From Denitromonas halophila (GTDB lineage Bacteria > Pseudomonadota > Gammaproteobacteria > Burkholderiales > Rhodocyclaceae), in assembly GCF_007625155.1 (NCBI RefSeq), contig NZ_VMNK01000001.1:62001-126000 (forward strand): a stretch of 64,000 nucleotides of DNA, written 5' to 3'. Below the pieces are notes generated by a model. The model worked only from the letters and a program-made list of their open reading frames with translations. It was not told the origin of the DNA and searched no databases. Shown in pieces: positions 1 through 8,857 of this stretch. Position 1 is the stretch's first letter; every line of letters starts with the position of its first letter. A program made the translations under genes and the position numbers.

Positions 1-455
1 GACATCTTCATGGTGTCGATCGGGATCGCGATCTGCATGATCTCGCCCATGATCGAGCTGATCGGCCCCATCCGCGGAATCACGTCCGCTGGTAGTCCTT
101 CCTCCATTGCGGAAAGCCGCTCGGATACCATCTGCCGGGCACGGAAAATTTCCGTGCTCCAATCAAACGTCACGTAAATGAACGACAGTCCTGAGCTAGA
201 AATCGAGCGCACGGACTCTACCCCCGGAAGACCATTCATCGTTGTCTCGAGCGGGAAGGTGATGAGTTGCTCGACTTCCTCGGCAGCCATGCCGCCCGAT
301 TCGGTCATGATGGTCACGGTCGGTTTGTTCAGATCGGGGAATACATCCACTGGTGAGCGTGACAGCGTGAATGCGCCGTAGGCCATCAGCACGATACTCG
401 CGATGATCACCAGCAGGCGGTTGCCCAGGCTGTTGTCTAATAGCCACTTGAACAT
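1..455 (-). CDS. HME-type RND metal efflux permease, N-terminal part (CzcA/CusA family)
   Basis: Only the first ~151 residues are in the window; the gene runs off the left edge. The protein begins MFKWLLDNSLGNRLLVIIAS, has a first transmembrane helix at about residues 12-30, and then the periplasmic porter segment with PVDVFPDLNKPTVTIMTE, typical of heavy-metal RND pumps. It would exchange protons for metal ions and pass them through an adaptor and outer-membrane channel. The ATG lies 15 bp after the adaptor stop, with a GGAG about 10 bp upstream. It is the last visible gene of the minus-strand operon 3423-1. Metal specificity cannot be read from this fragment; the CzcI-like protein upstream hints at divalent cations (Co/Zn/Cd). 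Confidence 0.88.
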   Translation of the reverse strand, partial: MFKWLLDNSLGNRLLVIIASIVLMAYGAFTLSRSPVDVFPDLNKPTVTIMTESGGMAAEEVEQLITFPLETTMNGLPGVESVRSISSSGLSFIYVTFDWSTEIFRARQMVSERLSAMEEGLPADVIPRMGPISSIMGEIMQIAIPIDTMKM

Positions 456-470
456 CAGTTGGGTGCTCCG

Positions 471-1583
471 TTAGCGAATCTGGTTGATCAAGGTCGCAGC
501 GCCGGTCGCGACGCGCTCGCCTGTGGCAAGGCCCGATGTCACCGCCACGGTGACGCCGTCGAGCGGAGCAACGGTGACGGTGCGCGGCTCGAATCGCTCG
601 GCTGCGGTCTTGACCCAGACAATGGTCTGGTTTGCCGGATTCTTCAGCACCGATGCGGCGGGAACCCGGATGCCGGCAATCGTGCTGCGCGTTTGCACAT
701 AGACTTCGAGTGGCTGCCCCACCGCCAGCCGTTCGAGCGCTTCCCCCGTGGCGGCAAAAGACAGCGGTAGAGCCTGTTCTCGCAAGCGCCTTGCGGCACC
801 TATGAACTCAAGTGGCACGCGCGATTCGCCAACCGCGATGCTCGCACCAGCAATGTCAGAGGTCATATCGGTGTCGTAGGCCAGTGCCTCGACCCGCATT
901 CGTCGGGGGTCGACGATTTCGAAAATGAGCTCCCTCGCATCAACAACCTGTCCGGCGACGGCATTGCTTGACGCAATCGCCCCCGACACCGGGGCCACCA
1001 ATGCATCACGGTTGCCGAGTCCGCCGCTGACTGCCTTGGCTCTTGCCGTCAGGCTCGCCAGTTCGCTCTCCGCCGCCTCGATCTCCTTTCGGGGAACGGT
1101 ATCGGCAAGATCTTTCAGGCGTGCCAGGCGTTTTTCCGCAAGCGACCTTGTCGCCTTCAGTTCGGCGAGTTGGGCCACCTGGTTCGAGCGCTCAATGGGA
1201 TCAACAGAGGGCACGACATACGCGAGCACGGTCCCCTTTGCTACGGTCTGTCCTGACACGGGCAGGCCGCCCGGTCCTGCTTCGAGTCGGCCGGCGACCA
1301 GCGCTTGTACCTTGCCGCCGGAGTTTGGATCCATGGCCACCCGCCCCGCGAGCGCCAAGGTACGTGGCAACTCGCCTGTCTCTGCAACAATCGTGCGTAC
1401 CGCAATCTGGCGTTGAGCAGGCTTGGGGAGGAAAACACTGCCATCGGGCTGGCGCGCCGGGCCGTTCGTGTTGGCAGCAGCAGGCCCCTCGTCTCCATGG
1501 CTATGCCCCTCGCCTGCGAAGGTAGTCCACGAGGCGCTCGTCGCCGCCAGGAACAGTGTGAGCATCAGAATCTTCGACTTCAT
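471..1583 (-). CDS. RND efflux periplasmic adaptor (CzcB/HlyD-like)
   Basis: A 370-residue membrane fusion protein linking the RND pump at 1-455 to the outer-membrane channel. It has a signal peptide (about residues 1-23, ending TTFAGEG), a short His-rich stretch GHSHGDEG, a lipoyl/barrel-sandwich half around residues 75-115, an alpha-helical hairpin (about 120-175), and the second lipoyl half around DALVAPVSGAIASSNAVAGQ. The open frame continues further upstream, but the ATG at 1583 is chosen because it overlaps the preceding stop as ATGA and is followed at once by a signal peptide. The length is normal for a CzcB-type adaptor. The substrate metal is inferred, not shown. Confidence 0.88.
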   Translation of the reverse strand: MKSKILMLTLFLAATSASWTTFAGEGHSHGDEGPAAANTNGPARQPDGSVFLPKPAQRQIAVRTIVAETGELPRTLALAGRVAMDPNSGGKVQALVAGRLEAGPGGLPVSGQTVAKGTVLAYVVPSVDPIERSNQVAQLAELKATRSLAEKRLARLKDLADTVPRKEIEAAESELASLTARAKAVSGGLGNRDALVAPVSGAIASSNAVAGQVVDARELIFEIVDPRRMRVEALAYDTDMTSDIAGASIAVGESRVPLEFIGAARRLREQALPLSFAATGEALERLAVGQPLEVYVQTRSTIAGIRVPAASVLKNPANQTIVWVKTAAERFEPRTVTVAPLDGVTVAVTSGLATGERVATGAATLINQIR

Positions 1584-2164
1584 GCTGCACCCCCTGCCTG
1601 ACCGTTGCGAACACTTCCCTTTCTCTGCGCGGCCCAGCCGATGAGTCCAATCGCGGCTACGCCGGCACCCAGCCACGGCGCGTAAGCCTTCCACTCGGGC
1701 GCGTCGGCTACCGCCAGCGTGCTGGCGTCGTCATCGTGCAGATCTAGTTCACCGACCAACAGATCGCTTTCCTGTCCGGCGATGACCGTTGCAGTTACGG
1801 CGACGACGCCGGAGTCGAGTTCCTGCTGAAGCGTGGCCTCGAATTCTCCGACGGCATGGTTTTCGACAGGGATGGAAACACCGCCGAGTTCGAGCGCCAG
1901 ACTTGCGCCCTCGACCGGGCTGTTGTCGTCGAAGCGGTCAAGATACAGGGTGATCCTCTTGCCATTGACGATGCCGACGAGCTCAAAGAGTTCAGATGCC
2001 GCCGTAAATCTAGGCAGGGCGGGGCCGGCGGCGGGCGCGGGGGTCTCGCCATGATCATGTCCTTCGCCGGCCAAAGTGTGCGGCGAGGCGCTCGAGAGCA
2101 GGGCGGCAATGCACCATGCCATGACACTACTAAGTGCTTTCATTTCTAGGTTCCTGATATTCAT
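1580..2164 (-). CDS. Small His-containing, membrane-anchored periplasmic protein of the efflux operon
   Basis: 194 residues, no confident family name. It has an N-terminal signal peptide (to about residue 32), a GEGHDHGET metal-binding-like stretch, a beta-rich periplasmic domain (VNGKRITLYLDRFDDNSPVE and following), and one C-terminal transmembrane helix (about residues 163-180) with a basic tail. Both ends overlap neighbours by 4 bp (ATGA), so the start at 2164 is well supported and translation is probably coupled to the OMF gene before and the adaptor after it. The beta domain resembles, from memory, N-terminal segments of some metal-efflux adaptors, so this may be a split-off accessory adaptor domain. 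That is inference. Confidence 0.7.
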   Translation of the reverse strand: MNIRNLEMKALSSVMAWCIAALLSSASPHTLAGEGHDHGETPAPAAGPALPRFTAASELFELVGIVNGKRITLYLDRFDDNSPVEGASLALELGGVSIPVENHAVGEFEATLQQELDSGVVAVTATVIAGQESDLLVGELDLHDDDASTLAVADAPEWKAYAPWLGAGVAAIGLIGWAAQRKGSVRNGQAGGAA

Positions 2165-3423
2165 TCTGGAAGAAGGCCCATTGCCTGACGCAAGGCGGAG
2201 ATGGCCGCTGCAAATTCGATACGCGCGCTGGCGAGCTGGCGATCGGCTTCAGCAGCGTCCAGCTCTATACGCAGCCGGGTCGGCAAATCGACTTCACCTA
2301 TACGGAATGCTTTCTGGAAAAATGCGCGCGACTCGCCGGCGAGTCGCGAACGATGCTCCGCTGCGGCGATTTGGGTTCGTGCCGATTTCACTCGACTGCG
2401 TGCAGTGTCGATGTCACTCAGTACGCGCTGCCGTTCAAGTGTCAGCTGTGCTTCTGCCTCAATTGCGTCGGCGCTTGCGGCTGCGATGCTTGCGCGGTTG
2501 CGGGAGTCAGAGCCAAAAGGAATGCGCACACCAAGCGTTACTGTTTGCTGCCATGCGTCACCAAATGCCCCGCGTTCCCGGGTTGTTGCGAGAGTCAGTT
2601 CAGGGTTGGCGCGACGCTGTGTGCTTGCAAGCGTTGCAGCTCGCCGCGCCACTTCGCTCCGATCCAACAGTTCTGAAACGACCGGGTGCTCAGCGTCAGG
2701 CAGCGGTGATTCCCTGCCTGCGGAAGGCTCCGGTTCAATAGATGTATTTCCAGGCGCTAGCTGGAGCGCGGTGCCGCCGGTGACTGCTCGCACCGTAAGC
2801 ATGGCTGCGGCCAGTGCGCTCTCGGCTTCGGCCAAAGAGGCCTCCGCCCCCGCAAGCGCTCCGTCCGCCTGGTGCTGATCCGCACGTGCCAACTCGCCGG
2901 CCTTTACTCGTCGCGCGACGTCAGAAGCCAGATTGCGAAAATTCGTGAGGCGCTCACCGGCGAGGCCGGCGTCGATGGATGCGCGCTGCCAGTCCCAATA
3001 CGCACTCCGTACGGCGTTGGCAGTACGCAGCTTCGCCGCAAGGCTGCGACTTGTGCTTGCACTGATTTCGGCCTCGGCAAGGGAGCCGGCAGCGGCTCGT
3101 TCCCCCGGAAGCCACAGAGGGACGGTTATGCCGACTTCGAACTCACGACTGCCTTCATTGCGATCGAGTTGGTCGGTCTTGCCTGCGAGTTCAATCGACA
3201 GGGGTTCGGCCGTCCAGCTATCGGCGCTTGATCGCCGGGCGTGACCGGCTTCCAGACGCATGTCTCCCGCCAGCGCTTCTGGCTGGCGGGCCCATGCAGC
3301 GTCGAATGCCTGCTTCAGCGTTGTCGAAGGCGTGGCGGCAGGCACGTTTTGCGCGCATGCCGCAGTGGCCGCCAACGCGAGCAACGCGCCTGGCAGCCAG
3401 GTAATGCGATTCTTGCTGTACAT
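2161..3423 (-). CDS. TolC-family outer-membrane efflux protein (CzcC-like)
   Basis: 420 residues with a signal peptide ending TAACAQ (about residue 24) and two repeats of long, Ala-rich, heptad-like helices (about 40-215 and 235-415), the usual TolC/OEP layout. It would form the outer-membrane duct of the tripartite metal pump encoded downstream. It is the first gene of the block OMF / 194-residue protein / adaptor / RND pump, each joined by ATGA overlaps or short gaps. The length fits CzcC-type proteins (about 410-430). Specificity is inferred from context. Confidence 0.87.
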   Translation of the reverse strand: MYSKNRITWLPGALLALAATAACAQNVPAATPSTTLKQAFDAAWARQPEALAGDMRLEAGHARRSSADSWTAEPLSIELAGKTDQLDRNEGSREFEVGITVPLWLPGERAAAGSLAEAEISASTSRSLAAKLRTANAVRSAYWDWQRASIDAGLAGERLTNFRNLASDVARRVKAGELARADQHQADGALAGAEASLAEAESALAAAMLTVRAVTGGTALQLAPGNTSIEPEPSAGRESPLPDAEHPVVSELLDRSEVARRAATLASTQRRANPELTLATTRERGAFGDAWQQTVTLGVRIPFGSDSRNRASIAAASADAIEAEAQLTLERQRVLSDIDTARSRVKSARTQIAAAEHRSRLAGESRAFFQKAFRIGEVDLPTRLRIELDAAEADRQLASARIEFAAAISALRQAMGLLPE

Positions 3424-3537
3424 CCAATTCTCCGTAAGTGATAGGGCACGGAAAATCGGCAGGACGCGGTCTGATCACCGCTAGGGACGCACACCCCACC
3501 TCGGTGCGGAGGGGGATAAGTAGGACTCGTCGCGAAT

Positions 3538-3558
3538 GCCCTGCCGATCAGGCAGGGC
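3538..3558 (-). terminator. Hairpin at the end of the czcI-like gene (possible attenuator or terminator)
   Basis: Perfect 8-bp inverted repeat, arms GCCCTGCC and GGCAGGGC around a 5-base loop GATCA; the TGA stop of the czcI-like gene lies in the loop. There is no T-run on the minus strand after it, so intrinsic termination would be weak. It may only reduce read-through into the efflux operon. Confidence 0.3.
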
Positions 3559-3889
3559 TCAGCCACTTGGGACGTTCGGGTTCCGTGGCGGGTGCGGTGG
3601 AGAGCAAGAGTGGCGGGAATGCAGCCTTCACGGCTGGACCGACTGATACGGTCGAATTCGCGCAGTTGGTGAGGGCCGCTGCGCAGGCTGAGTGGCAGAA
3701 GCCACAATCGAGGTGTTTCCCGCCGGGGGTTTCGTCAGAATCGCGCTCGCTGACTTGATGGCGGTGTTCGTGATGCCCGACATGATCCGCGGCAGTTCCT
3801 GACTCGTGCTGGCAATAGGCACTCATCGCCGCCCAACCGAGTTGTAGCGGCATGAAGACCAAGAAGAGAGTGACCAGCAAACGGCGCAT
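3548..3889 (-). CDS. czcI: CzcI-like small periplasmic metal-resistance protein
   Basis: 113 residues with a signal peptide (MRRLLVTLFLVFMPLQLGWA), a YCQHE segment directly after cleavage, a His-rich stretch (HVGHHEHRH) and a conserved-looking HLDCGFCHSAC cysteine motif. This layout matches CzcI, a small exported protein that precedes czcCBA in Cupriavidus and is thought to modulate the efflux system. Here it also sits directly upstream (125 bp) of the OMF-adaptor-pump operon on the same strand, which supports the call. The Cys/His residues may bind metal (inference). The stop codon lies inside a short perfect hairpin (3538-3558). Confidence 0.72.
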   Translation of the reverse strand: MRRLLVTLFLVFMPLQLGWAAMSAYCQHESGTAADHVGHHEHRHQVSERDSDETPGGKHLDCGFCHSACAAALTNCANSTVSVGPAVKAAFPPLLLSTAPATEPERPKWLSPA

Positions 3890-4147
3890 GGGCGCGGATT
3901 GTAATATGAAAGTACCTAAAGAAAAACCCTGCTGCTCGGATGGCGCTGTCAGTGCGAGCGGGCTCGTTCGAGCGCGTCAAACAGATGCAATGGGATCTTG
4001 CGCGTAGCCCCATGCTGACAACAAAAGCTGGTGGCTCCAAGGTCGTGGTGGCCTGTGAGGCGACCCGGCTTGATCCAAGAAGCGAACCATGAATGCAGGT
4101 TTCTGAAAAATGGGAATTTCACCGATAGCCGGGGCGATTCAGCCTGA

Positions 4148-5536
4148 TCATGCCCCAGCCGGCAGGGTGAGGGAGAAGGTGGTGTTGTCCGCCTGCGATT
4201 TGGCGGCGATGCTGCCGCCGTGCGCGACGATGATCGAATGGGTGATCGCCAGGCCCAGCCCGGCGCCTTCGCTGGTGTGCTGCCTCGCCGGGTCGGCGCG
4301 GTAGAAGCGCTCGAACAGACGCCCGATCGCCTCGGGGGGCAGCGCGTCGCCGGTGTTGTTCACTTGAATCTCGGCGGCGCCCGCCGTCATTGTCAGCTTC
4401 ACCATGACGACGCTGCCGGCGGCGGCGTGGCGTACCGCGTTTGAGAGCAGGTTCGACAGGGCGCGGCGCAGCATCAGGCGATCACCGCTGGTGGATGCAG
4501 CCCCCTCGGCGATCAGCCGGATTGTCTTTTCCTCGGCCAGCGCGTCATAGAAATCGAACAGCGCATCGACCTCGACGCGCAGGTCGACCGTCTCGCGATT
4601 GGGAATCGCCAGGCCGTGATCCGCCTTGGCCAGAAACAACATGTCGGCAATCATCTTCGACAGGCGTTCGTACTCCTCGGCGTTGGAGGCGAGGATGTCC
4701 TGGTAATCCTCGGCGGTGCGCGCGCGCGACAGCGCCACCTGGGTCTGGGTCATCAGGTTGCTGATCGGCGTGCGCAATTCATGGGCGAGGTCCGATGAGA
4801 AGTCGGACAGCCGGGTGAAGGCTTCCTGCAAGCGCGCCAGCATGGCGTTGAGGCTCGCCACCAGCGCGTGCAACTCCTGCGGCATCTGCGCCTCGGGCAG
4901 CCGGGCGTCGAGGTGTTGCGCCGTGATGCTCGCGGTACGCGTGGCCATGATCGCCAGCGGTGCCAGCCCGCGACGCGCCGCCAGCCAGCCGAGCAGCCCA
5001 CTGACCAGCGCCGCGCCGATGACGAAGGCCCACAGCGTGCGCGAGAAGGCCTCCATGAACTGGATGTGATGGGCAATGTCGATGGCCGCGGCCACGATCA
5101 ATTCACGCCCGGGGTGATCGGGCAGGGTGATGCGGATCGACAGGCCGCGATAAACCGTCGACGCCTGCGTCCACACAAACGGACGGCTCGTGTCGGCGCC
5201 GGCGGTGACGATGGGTGCCATGGTTGGAAAGTGCGCGTCGCCGGCTTCGAACAGCGTGCTGCGATCATTGTCGAGCACGAGCACGGACATCGCCTCGTGG
5301 CCGATGAAGGTGTGCGAGAGCATCGGCGGCAGCGGCGTGGGCAGGCCGGCGCCGAGATGCTGCTGCACGGTGTGGGCGATCAGGCCGAGCTTGGCGGACA
5401 GGACATCGATGTCCTGCTCTTCGAAGTGGCGCTCCATGGCCGAGCCGATGACCAGTCCGAGCGCCAGCAGCACGGTGCTGGAGGCGACGGCGAACAGCAG
5501 CGTGAGCCGCGCGGTGAGCGAAATGCGCCCGCTCAT
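4148..5536 (-). CDS. cusS: Heavy-metal sensor histidine kinase (CusS/CopS type)
   Basis: 462 residues. Transmembrane helices at about 11-33 and 165-190 flank a periplasmic sensor loop; a HAMP linker follows, then the HisKA box [13 protein letters not shown] with the phospho-accepting His, and a HATPase domain ending with a G-rich lid ([12 protein letters not shown]). The arrangement is that of the copper/silver sensor kinases of the CusS family. The ATG at 5536 overlaps the stop of the response-regulator gene (ATGA), so the long upstream extension of the frame is rejected. Copper or silver sensing is inferred from the neighbouring cus/cop genes and from the CusR-like operators around them. 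Confidence 0.88.
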   Translation of the reverse strand: MSGRISLTARLTLLFAVASSTVLLALGLVIGSAMERHFEEQDIDVLSAKLGLIAHTVQQHLGAGLPTPLPPMLSHTFIGHEAMSVLVLDNDRSTLFEAGDAHFPTMAPIVTAGADTSRPFVWTQASTVYRGLSIRITLPDHPGRELIVAAAIDIAHHIQFMEAFSRTLWAFVIGAALVSGLLGWLAARRGLAPLAIMATRTASITAQHLDARLPEAQMPQELHALVASLNAMLARLQEAFTRLSDFSSDLAHELRTPISNLMTQTQVALSRARTAEDYQDILASNAEEYERLSKMIADMLFLAKADHGLAIPNRETVDLRVEVDALFDFYDALAEEKTIRLIAEGAASTSGDRLMLRRALSNLLSNAVRHAAAGSVVMVKLTMTAGAAEIQVNNTGDALPPEAIGRLFERFYRADPARQHTSEGAGLGLAITHSIIVAHGGSIAAKSQADNTTFSLTLPAGA

Positions 5537-6216
5537 GCCGCTTCGGGGGCTTCGAGGACATAGCCCATGCCGCGGACGGTGCGGATCAGCTTGGGCTCGA
5601 AGGGGTCGTCGACCTTGGCGCGCAGGCGGCGCACGGCGACCTCGATCACGTTGGTGTCGGAGTCGAAGTTCATGTCCCACACCTGTGAGGCAATCAGCGA
5701 ACGCGGCAACACTTCGCCCTGGCGGCGCATCAGCAACTCAAGCAGGCTGAATTCCTTGGCGGTGAGGTCGATCCGCTTGCCGGCACGGGTGACGCGCCGG
5801 CGGAGCAGGTCGAGTTCGAGGTCGGCGGAGGTGAGGGCCGTGGGTTCCGTGCCGTTGCGCCCCCGACGGAACAGGGTGCGCACCCGCGCGAGCAGTTCGG
5901 CGAAGGCGAAGGGTTTGACGAGGTAGTCGTCGGCACCCAGTTCAAGTCCCTTGACGCGGTCCTCGACCTGATCGCGTGCGGTCAGGAACAGCACCGGCAG
6001 CTCGCGGCCACTGCGCCGCACCGTCTCAAGCACCTGCCAGCCGTCGAGCTTGGGCAACATCACATCGAGGATCACCAAGTCGTAGTCGCCGGTCAGCGCC
6101 AGATGCAGCCCGTCCATGCCGTCGCGCGCGAGGTCCACGACATAGCCCGACTCGGTGAGCCCCTGTTTCAGGTAGTCGCCTGTCTTGACTTCGTCTTCGA
6201 CGATGAGAATGCGCAC
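5533..6216 (-). CDS. cusR: OmpR-family response regulator (CusR/CopR type)
   Basis: About 227 residues: receiver domain (RILIVEDE start, phosphorylatable Asp in [14 protein letters not shown], Lys in [17 protein letters not shown]) and a C-terminal winged-helix DNA-binding domain ([15 protein letters not shown] ... [14 protein letters not shown]). The GTG at 6216 is preferred because a GGAG lies 7 bp upstream and it gives the canonical N-terminus of the family; an in-frame ATG at 6231 is the alternative. It is cotranscribed with the kinase through an ATGA overlap. The palindrome at 6274-6293 in its own promoter region, and five further good copies before copper genes, suggest it activates the whole copper block (inference). 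Confidence 0.9.
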   Translation of the reverse strand: MRILIVEDEVKTGDYLKQGLTESGYVVDLARDGMDGLHLALTGDYDLVILDVMLPKLDGWQVLETVRRSGRELPVLFLTARDQVEDRVKGLELGADDYLVKPFAFAELLARVRTLFRRGRNGTEPTALTSADLELDLLRRRVTRAGKRIDLTAKEFSLLELLMRRQGEVLPRSLIASQVWDMNFDSDTNVIEVAVRRLRAKVDDPFEPKLIRTVRGMGYVLEAPEAA

Positions 6217-6273
6217 TGCACCGCTCCGCATGGGTTCGTGCCCATTTTGCCCGACAGGCGAGCGGTCGCGGAA

Positions 6274-6293
6274 AGATAACAAAGATGTAATCT
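6274..6293. promoter_or_regulatory. CusR-like box, cusRS / cytochrome c divergent promoter
   Basis: Arms AGATAAC and GTAATCT separated by 6 bp (AAAGAT). This is a near-palindrome of the GATnAC-N6-GTnATC type, in the 144-bp divergent region between the response regulator and the His-tailed cytochrome c. The spacing equals the E. coli CusR box (ATGAC-N6-GTCAT). It suggests autoregulation and control of the cytochrome gene. Confidence 0.6.
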
Positions 6294-6360
6294 GCCGGTC
6301 AGGTCCGGGTCGACCCGCGGGCATCAGGCTGGACGCCATGTTATCGCGTGGAAAAGTCCG

Positions 6361-7062
6361 ATGAATCGATTTGTCATGGGTGCCCTCACGGCGCTCGCCG
6401 GTCTGGGTGTCGCCGGCGCTGGCATGGTGATGAGCGGTGCGGTCAGTGTCGCGGCCGACGAGCCGCACAGCGACACTGTGCTGGAGTTTTTCAACCTGGC
6501 GCGCTCGCGCGCCGTGGAAGCCAATGCCAGCGGGATCGAGGTGCCTGCGCTGGACGATGAGGCGCAGGTACGCCGTGGCGCAGGCAATTACGCCGCCATG
6601 TGCGCCAGTTGCCACTTGCGCCCGGGCAGCGGCCCCACCGAGTTGAGCGAGGGGCTGTATCCCGCGCCACCGAACCTCACTCTGGCCGCCACAGAGCCGG
6701 CGATTGCGTTCTGGACCATCAAGCACGGCATCAAGGCCTCGGGGATGCCGGCCTGGGGCAAGAGCATGGGTGACGCGCACATCTGGGACATGGTGGCCTT
6801 CCTGCAACGTATGCCGTCGATGAGCGCCGATGACTACATGGCCGTGGTGGCCGCGAGCGATGGCCACTCGCATGGTGGCGGCGAACACATGATGGATGAG
6901 CAGCCGGCGGCGGCCGCCGATGACGATCACCATCCGGTGGGGGATCACCACGGGACGGCGAACGTCGCCTCGCATCATGACGCGGCGCCCGAACCGGAAG
7001 CCGCCCCCACGCCTGCCCGGAAGACGCATGTCCACCCGGACGGCAAGTCGCACCAGCATTGA
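6361..7062 (+). CDS. Periplasmic cytochrome c with a His-rich C-terminal tail
   Basis: 233 residues. An N-terminal hydrophobic signal (about 1-31) is followed by a class-I-like cytochrome c domain with one haem site CASCH at 81-85 and a likely axial Met in SGMPAWG (Met129). After about residue 165 the protein changes into a low-complexity acidic/His tail with 13 His in the last ~65 residues, which looks like a metal-binding extension. It is transcribed divergently from cusRS with a CusR-like box between them, so it is probably copper-induced. A role in periplasmic copper redox chemistry or buffering is plausible but not shown. No established gene name is known to me. Confidence 0.82.
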   Translation: MNRFVMGALTALAGLGVAGAGMVMSGAVSVAADEPHSDTVLEFFNLARSRAVEANASGIEVPALDDEAQVRRGAGNYAAMCASCHLRPGSGPTELSEGLYPAPPNLTLAATEPAIAFWTIKHGIKASGMPAWGKSMGDAHIWDMVAFLQRMPSMSADDYMAVVAASDGHSHGGGEHMMDEQPAAAADDDHHPVGDHHGTANVASHHDAAPEPEAAPTPARKTHVHPDGKSHQH

Positions 7063-7074
7063 GGTCACGGCAGC

Positions 7075-7102
7075 GCGAAGATGACGGAAATGTCATCTTC
7101 GC
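7075..7102. promoter_or_regulatory. CusR-like operator before cusF-cusCBA
   Basis: Perfect 11-bp inverted repeat: arms GCGAAGATGAC and GTCATCTTCGC with 6-bp spacer GGAAAT, centred about 85 bp before the cusF ATG. The core ATGAC-N6-GTCAT matches the known E. coli CusR binding pattern in sequence and spacing. Confidence 0.75.
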
Positions 7103-7173
7103 GTCAGCCGCCCGACGGTGCCGGCGCACCATACTGCATGCCATTCAGGTTCAACCACCCCACTGGAGTCATC

Positions 7174-7509
7174 ATGATGAAAACCCTGTCCGCTGCCATC
7201 GTCCTTTCGCTCGGCCTCGGCGTTGCCGCACCGGTTCTGGCCGGTTCGGGGCATGGCCACGGTGCCATGCCGATGGCGGAGCAGAAGGCGCAGATGTCGG
7301 ACGGCGAGATCAAGAAGCTCGACGCCGCCGGTGGGCGCGTGACCATCAAGCACGGCCCGCTGCACAGCCTCGGCATGGGGGCCATGACCATGACCTTCCA
7401 TGCCGAAGGCGCGATGCTCAAGGATCGCAAGCCGGGCGACAAGGTGCGTTTCATGGCCGAAGATCGCGACGGCAAGCTGACCGTCACCACGATGGAAACG
7501 GCCCAGTAA
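7174..7509 (+). CDS. cusF: CusF-like periplasmic copper/silver-binding protein
   Basis: 111 residues: signal peptide to about residue 23, a short His/Met-rich linker, then a single CusF-type OB-fold domain (about 45-108). Aligned with E. coli CusF, the metal-site His (H60) and both Met (M71, M73 in AMTMTF) are present, but the Trp that stacks on the metal is replaced by Met (M68 in LGMGAMTM). It would hand Cu(I)/Ag(I) to the CusB adaptor encoded two genes downstream. ATG at 7174 has GGAG 5 bp upstream; the longer frame would run through the operator and is rejected. It is the first gene of the cusF-CBA operon. Confidence 0.88.
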   Translation: MMKTLSAAIVLSLGLGVAAPVLAGSGHGHGAMPMAEQKAQMSDGEIKKLDAAGGRVTIKHGPLHSLGMGAMTMTFHAEGAMLKDRKPGDKVRFMAEDRDGKLTVTTMETAQ

Positions 7510-7570
7510 CAGCCTTTGCGGGGTGCGCCGTCAGGCGCGCCCGCCCTGCGGTTCGAACTTCGGAGCTTTC

Positions 7571-8857
7571 ATGTCCTCCACAAAACGGGTGCGCAAGCTG
7601 AGTGCTTTGCGTGGGCTGGCGTGCGCGCTGCTGTCCGCGACAAGTGTCTCGCTGCTGGCCGACGAAGCGCCGCTGGGCGGCAATCTGCCTGACTTGATCC
7701 AGTACGCGCTCACGCGCAGTCCGGCGCTGAGCGCCAGCGGATTCGAGGTCGAGGCGGCACAGGCGCGAGTCGAGCCGGCCGGCGCCTTGCCCGATCCGCG
7801 CTTCCAGCTCGAACTGATGGACGCCACCAATACCATGTCCGGGCGCGGCGCATCGCTGGTGCCGGGCGAAGTGGGGCAGACGCGCTACCGGGTGATCCAG
7901 CCGATTCCCTTTCCGGGCAAGCGTGATCTGCGCGCCGCGGTGGCCGAAGCCCGCGTGGGGCAGGCCGACGCGGAGCAGACCGGCACCCGTCTTGCTGTCG
8001 AGACGCAGGTCAAGACCGCATTCGCCCGCCACTACCAGGCGGCCGGGCAACGTCAGATTCTGGAAGGCACGCTGAGCCTGCTCGGCGCACTCGAGCCCAT
8101 CGTGCTCACCCGTTACAGTGTGGGCCTGGTACCGCAACAGGACGCGATCCGGGTGCAGAGCGAGATCTCCGCCCTGCGCGTTGAACTACTCGAGGTCGAG
8201 CGGCGTGAGCGCGAGGCCGCCGCACGGATGAATGCCGCGCTGACCCGCCCGGCCGATGCCCCGCTGGCCGTGCCTGCCGCGCTCCCGGCGAGCCCTGAGC
8301 ATTTGAACTTGGCACAGCTGCGCAGCCACCTGCGCGAGGCCTCGCCCGAGCTTGCCCGGCTGCGCGCCGGCCAACTTGCAGCCGGACATACGCGGGACCT
8401 GACCTATCGGGATCGCTACCCCGACATGGCGCTGGCGCTGACCAACAACCGCCCCCGCAGCGGCACGGACAGCTGGGACGTGATGCTCGAAGTGACGATT
8501 CCCTTCCAGCAATCAGCCCGACGCGCGCGTGAGCGCGAGGCCGAGCGCATGCAGGACGCGGCCGAGGCCCGCGTGGCGGCCGCTGAAGCGGCCCTCGAAG
8601 GACGCATCGGCGAGGCCTGGGCCGGCTTTGAAGCGAGCCGGAACAAGGCGCGCCTGTTGCGCCACACCCTGTTACCGCAGGCCGAGGCGGCCTATGCCGC
8701 GGCCGAGGCTGGCTATGAAACCGGCCGGGTGAATTTCAATACCGTGATCGAGGCCGAGCGGCAGATCCTGCGCACCCGCCTGGCCTTGCTCGATGCCGAT
8801 GTCGACCGCTTCGTGCGGGTGATCGAACTGGAACAACTGACCGGAGCGCCCCTGTGA
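7571..8857 (+). CDS. cusC: TolC-family outer-membrane copper efflux channel (CusC-like)
   Basis: 428 residues: signal peptide (to about residue 31, SLLADEAP), then two OEP repeats of long amphipathic helices. It forms the outer-membrane part of the CusCBA tripartite efflux complex. The start at 7571 has GGAG 5 bp upstream and is followed immediately by a signal sequence. The stop overlaps the GTG start of the adaptor gene (GTGA). Its sequence is of the group typical for CusC-like proteins in betaproteobacteria, which differ from the enterobacterial lipoprotein CusC. No lipobox is seen. Confidence 0.85.
   Translation: MSSTKRVRKLSALRGLACALLSATSVSLLADEAPLGGNLPDLIQYALTRSPALSASGFEVEAAQARVEPAGALPDPRFQLELMDATNTMSGRGASLVPGEVGQTRYRVIQPIPFPGKRDLRAAVAEARVGQADAEQTGTRLAVETQVKTAFARHYQAAGQRQILEGTLSLLGALEPIVLTRYSVGLVPQQDAIRVQSEISALRVELLEVERREREAAARMNAALTRPADAPLAVPAALPASPEHLNLAQLRSHLREASPELARLRAGQLAAGHTRDLTYRDRYPDMALALTNNRPRSGTDSWDVMLEVTIPFQQSARRAREREAERMQDAAEARVAAAEAALEGRIGEAWAGFEASRNKARLLRHTLLPQAEAAYAAAEAGYETGRVNFNTVIEAERQILRTRLALLDADVDRFVRVIELEQLTGAPL

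Noticed and set aside
3890-4147. Search for a metal-regulator box before the czcI-like gene
   Set aside because: No copy of the copper-block palindrome and no other clear operator was seen.
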